This document shows positions 62,734-64,000 of a stretch of 64,000 bases of DNA, one piece after another; the stretch's first letter is position 1, and every line of letters starts with the position of its first letter. The stretch is taken from contig NZ_JAGP01000001.1 of NCBI RefSeq assembly GCF_000526715.1, positions 1,550,001 through 1,614,000 on the forward strand, written 5' to 3'. Below the pieces are notes generated by a model that had not been told where the DNA came from, searched no databases, and worked only from the letters and a program-made list of their open reading frames with translations. Position numbers and translations under genes: made by a program. Origin of the DNA: Hydrogenovibrio kuenenii DSM 12350. Its GTDB lineage: Bacteria > Pseudomonadota > Gammaproteobacteria > Thiomicrospirales > Thiomicrospiraceae.

Positions 62734-64000
62734 ATGCAGAAACCCGATACGCCAGAAACGGCCAAACTCAACCCGCCGGTATTTTTTACCTCGGCCGGTC
62801 TTATCATCGCTTTGTTGATTTTTGCAGTCATCAGTCCACAAACGGCAGACTCATCATTCAAAGCTCTTCAAAACGCTATCGTCGACAACTTCAGCTGGTT
62901 TTATGTACTTGCGGTCGCCATCATGCTAATCACCGTACTCTTTCTCGGTCTATCCCGATATGGTGACATCAAGCTCGGTCCAGACCATGCCACTCCGGAT
63001 TATTCAAAACTTACCTGGTTTTCCATGTTGTTTTCCGCCGGGATGGGGATTGGGCTAATGTTTTTCGGCGTGGCCGAACCGGTCATGCATTATGTAAACC
63101 CACCTACAGGTGATCCTGAAACTATCGCTGCAGCAAAAGAAGCAATGAACATTACCTTCTTCCACTGGGGCTTACATGCCTGGGGGATTTATGCCATTGT
63201 CGCATTGATTCTGGCTTTCTTCAGTTATCGCCACGGCTTGCCATTAACTTTGCGCTCGGCACTCTACCCGATTATTGGTGAACGCATCTATGGCCCTATC
63301 GGTCACGCGGTCGATGTTTTCGCGGTAATTGGTACCGTATTTGGGGTCGCCACCTCTTTGGGTTATGGTGTATTACAGGTCAATTCAGGACTTAATTACA
63401 TGTTTGGCACCCCTGTCGGTGTCACCACACAGATCGTACTGATTATCTTTGTCAGTGCATTGGCTGTCATCTCTGTCACAACTGGGCTAGATAAAGGGAT
63501 TCGTCGCCTTTCAGAGCTCAATATGGGGCTAGCGATTATCCTATTATTACTTGTCTTGGCATTAGGACCAACCGTTTATCTACTGCAAGACTTCGTGCAA
63601 AATGTCGGGGCATACGCTTCTGGTCTTGTACAAAAAACCTTTAACCTCTATGCCTACAAAAAGACTGACTGGATAGGCGGTTGGACAATTTTCTACTGGG
63701 GTTGGTGGATTGCCTGGGCACCTTTTGTTGGGCTATTTATTGCACGTATTTCACGTGGTAGAACTATCCGTGACTTTACAATGGGGGTTTTATTAGTTCC
63801 TGCTGGGTTCACACTGATGTGGATGAGCTTCTTTGGTAACTCTGCCTTGCATATGATTATCAACGAACACATGACCAGCCTGACACAGGCCGTTTCTAAT
63901 GATGCTTCTACTGCGTTATTTGCCTTCTTGCAGCACTTCCCAATGAGTGGTTTGCTGTCAATTCTTGCCATGGTGATGGTGGTAATCTTCTTCGTTACCT
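62734..64000 (+). CDS. BCCT family transporter (3' end cut by window)
   Basis: About 422 residues of a betaine/choline/carnitine-type transporter running off the right edge. Seen: a start MQKPDTPETAKLNPPVFFTSAG, the family motif FSAGMGIGLMFFGVAEPVMHY near residue 98, FFHWGLHAWGIYAIVAL, and the substrate-box tryptophans WTIFYWGWWIAWAPFVGLFIARISRGRTIRDF near residue 308. These BCCT motifs are strong. It probably imports glycine betaine or choline for osmotic protection, as expected in a marine cell. No window stop codon. Confidence 0.93.
   Translation, partial: MQKPDTPETAKLNPPVFFTSAGLIIALLIFAVISPQTADSSFKALQNAIVDNFSWFYVLAVAIMLITVLFLGLSRYGDIKLGPDHATPDYSKLTWFSMLFSAGMGIGLMFFGVAEPVMHYVNPPTGDPETIAAAKEAMNITFFHWGLHAWGIYAIVALILAFFSYRHGLPLTLRSALYPIIGERIYGPIGHAVDVFAVIGTVFGVATSLGYGVLQVNSGLNYMFGTPVGVTTQIVLIIFVSALAVISVTTGLDKGIRRLSELNMGLAIILLLLVLALGPTVYLLQDFVQNVGAYASGLVQKTFNLYAYKKTDWIGGWTIFYWGWWIAWAPFVGLFIARISRGRTIRDFTMGVLLVPAGFTLMWMSFFGNSALHMIINEHMTSLTQAVSNDASTALFAFLQHFPMSGLLSILAMVMVVIFFVT

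Overview
The window is an AT-rich, gene-dense bacterial chromosome segment. Gene content and order point to a gammaproteobacterium. The block rne / rluC ... yceD-rpmF-plsX-fabH-fabD-fabG-acpP-fabF-pabC-mltG-tmk-holB-tatD follows the enterobacterial order, and rpsP-rimM-trmD-rplS, glnE, an MSHA-type pilus locus and orn/rsgA neighbours are also present. A split YeeE/YedE sulfur-transport pair, a small cytochrome c and a SulP anion transporter would suit a marine sulfur-oxidising lineage such as Thiomicrospira/Hydrogenovibrio/Thiomicrorhabdus. That placement is inference from gene content, not a search result. I see no rRNA, tRNA, CRISPR array, insertion sequence or prophage.

Layout. 1-11.4 kb (minus strand): fatty-acid, folate and replication genes running from yceD-rpmF to tatD (cut by the window edge), with pabB inserted between fabF and pabC. 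11.4-17.4 kb: maf, a phosphoglycolate-phosphatase-like gene, rluC, then a long structured leader and rne on the plus strand. 17.5-23 kb: nitrogen control (glnE, a membrane methyltransferase, then glnK-amtB behind a sigma-54 promoter with NtrC-like half-sites). 23-28 kb: a Cys-rich hypothetical, an isolated short flagellin, valS and an SH3/coiled-coil membrane protein. 28-32.5 kb: dsbC, xerD, the rpsP operon and a lone response regulator. 32.5-44.5 kb: an MSHA/type IV pilus assembly operon (mshM-L-N-E-G-I-J-K order) running into rmuC, with no pilin genes. 44.7-48.8 kb: ilvB-ilvN-ilvC and orn. 49-55.6 kb (plus strand): M48 protease, pterin dehydratase, rsgA, the YeeE/YedE pair, cytochrome c, an isoprenylcysteine-methyltransferase-like protein, trpS and a 44-residue membrane protein. 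55.7-64 kb: SulP transporter, a second small membrane protein, ppnP, a DUF2721-like protein, gloA, an MFS transporter, aroC, a porin and the start of a BCCT transporter (cut by the window edge).

The strongest signal not explained by genes is a dispersed 18-bp element, consensus AAAATCTRCCAGGCTGGG. It occurs eight times at 16-18 of 18 matches, in both orientations, in intergenic DNA and inside four conserved genes, where it is read in different frames as different peptides. There is no duplication or mobile gene around the copies. It behaves like an uptake-signal-type or other sequence-level genome motif rather than a transposon remnant. Other points worth a second look are the pilin-less MSHA assembly locus with a likely c-di-GMP-sensing MshE, the orphan flagellin, two small membrane proteins bracketing the SulP gene, and several perfect inverted repeats in divergent promoter regions.
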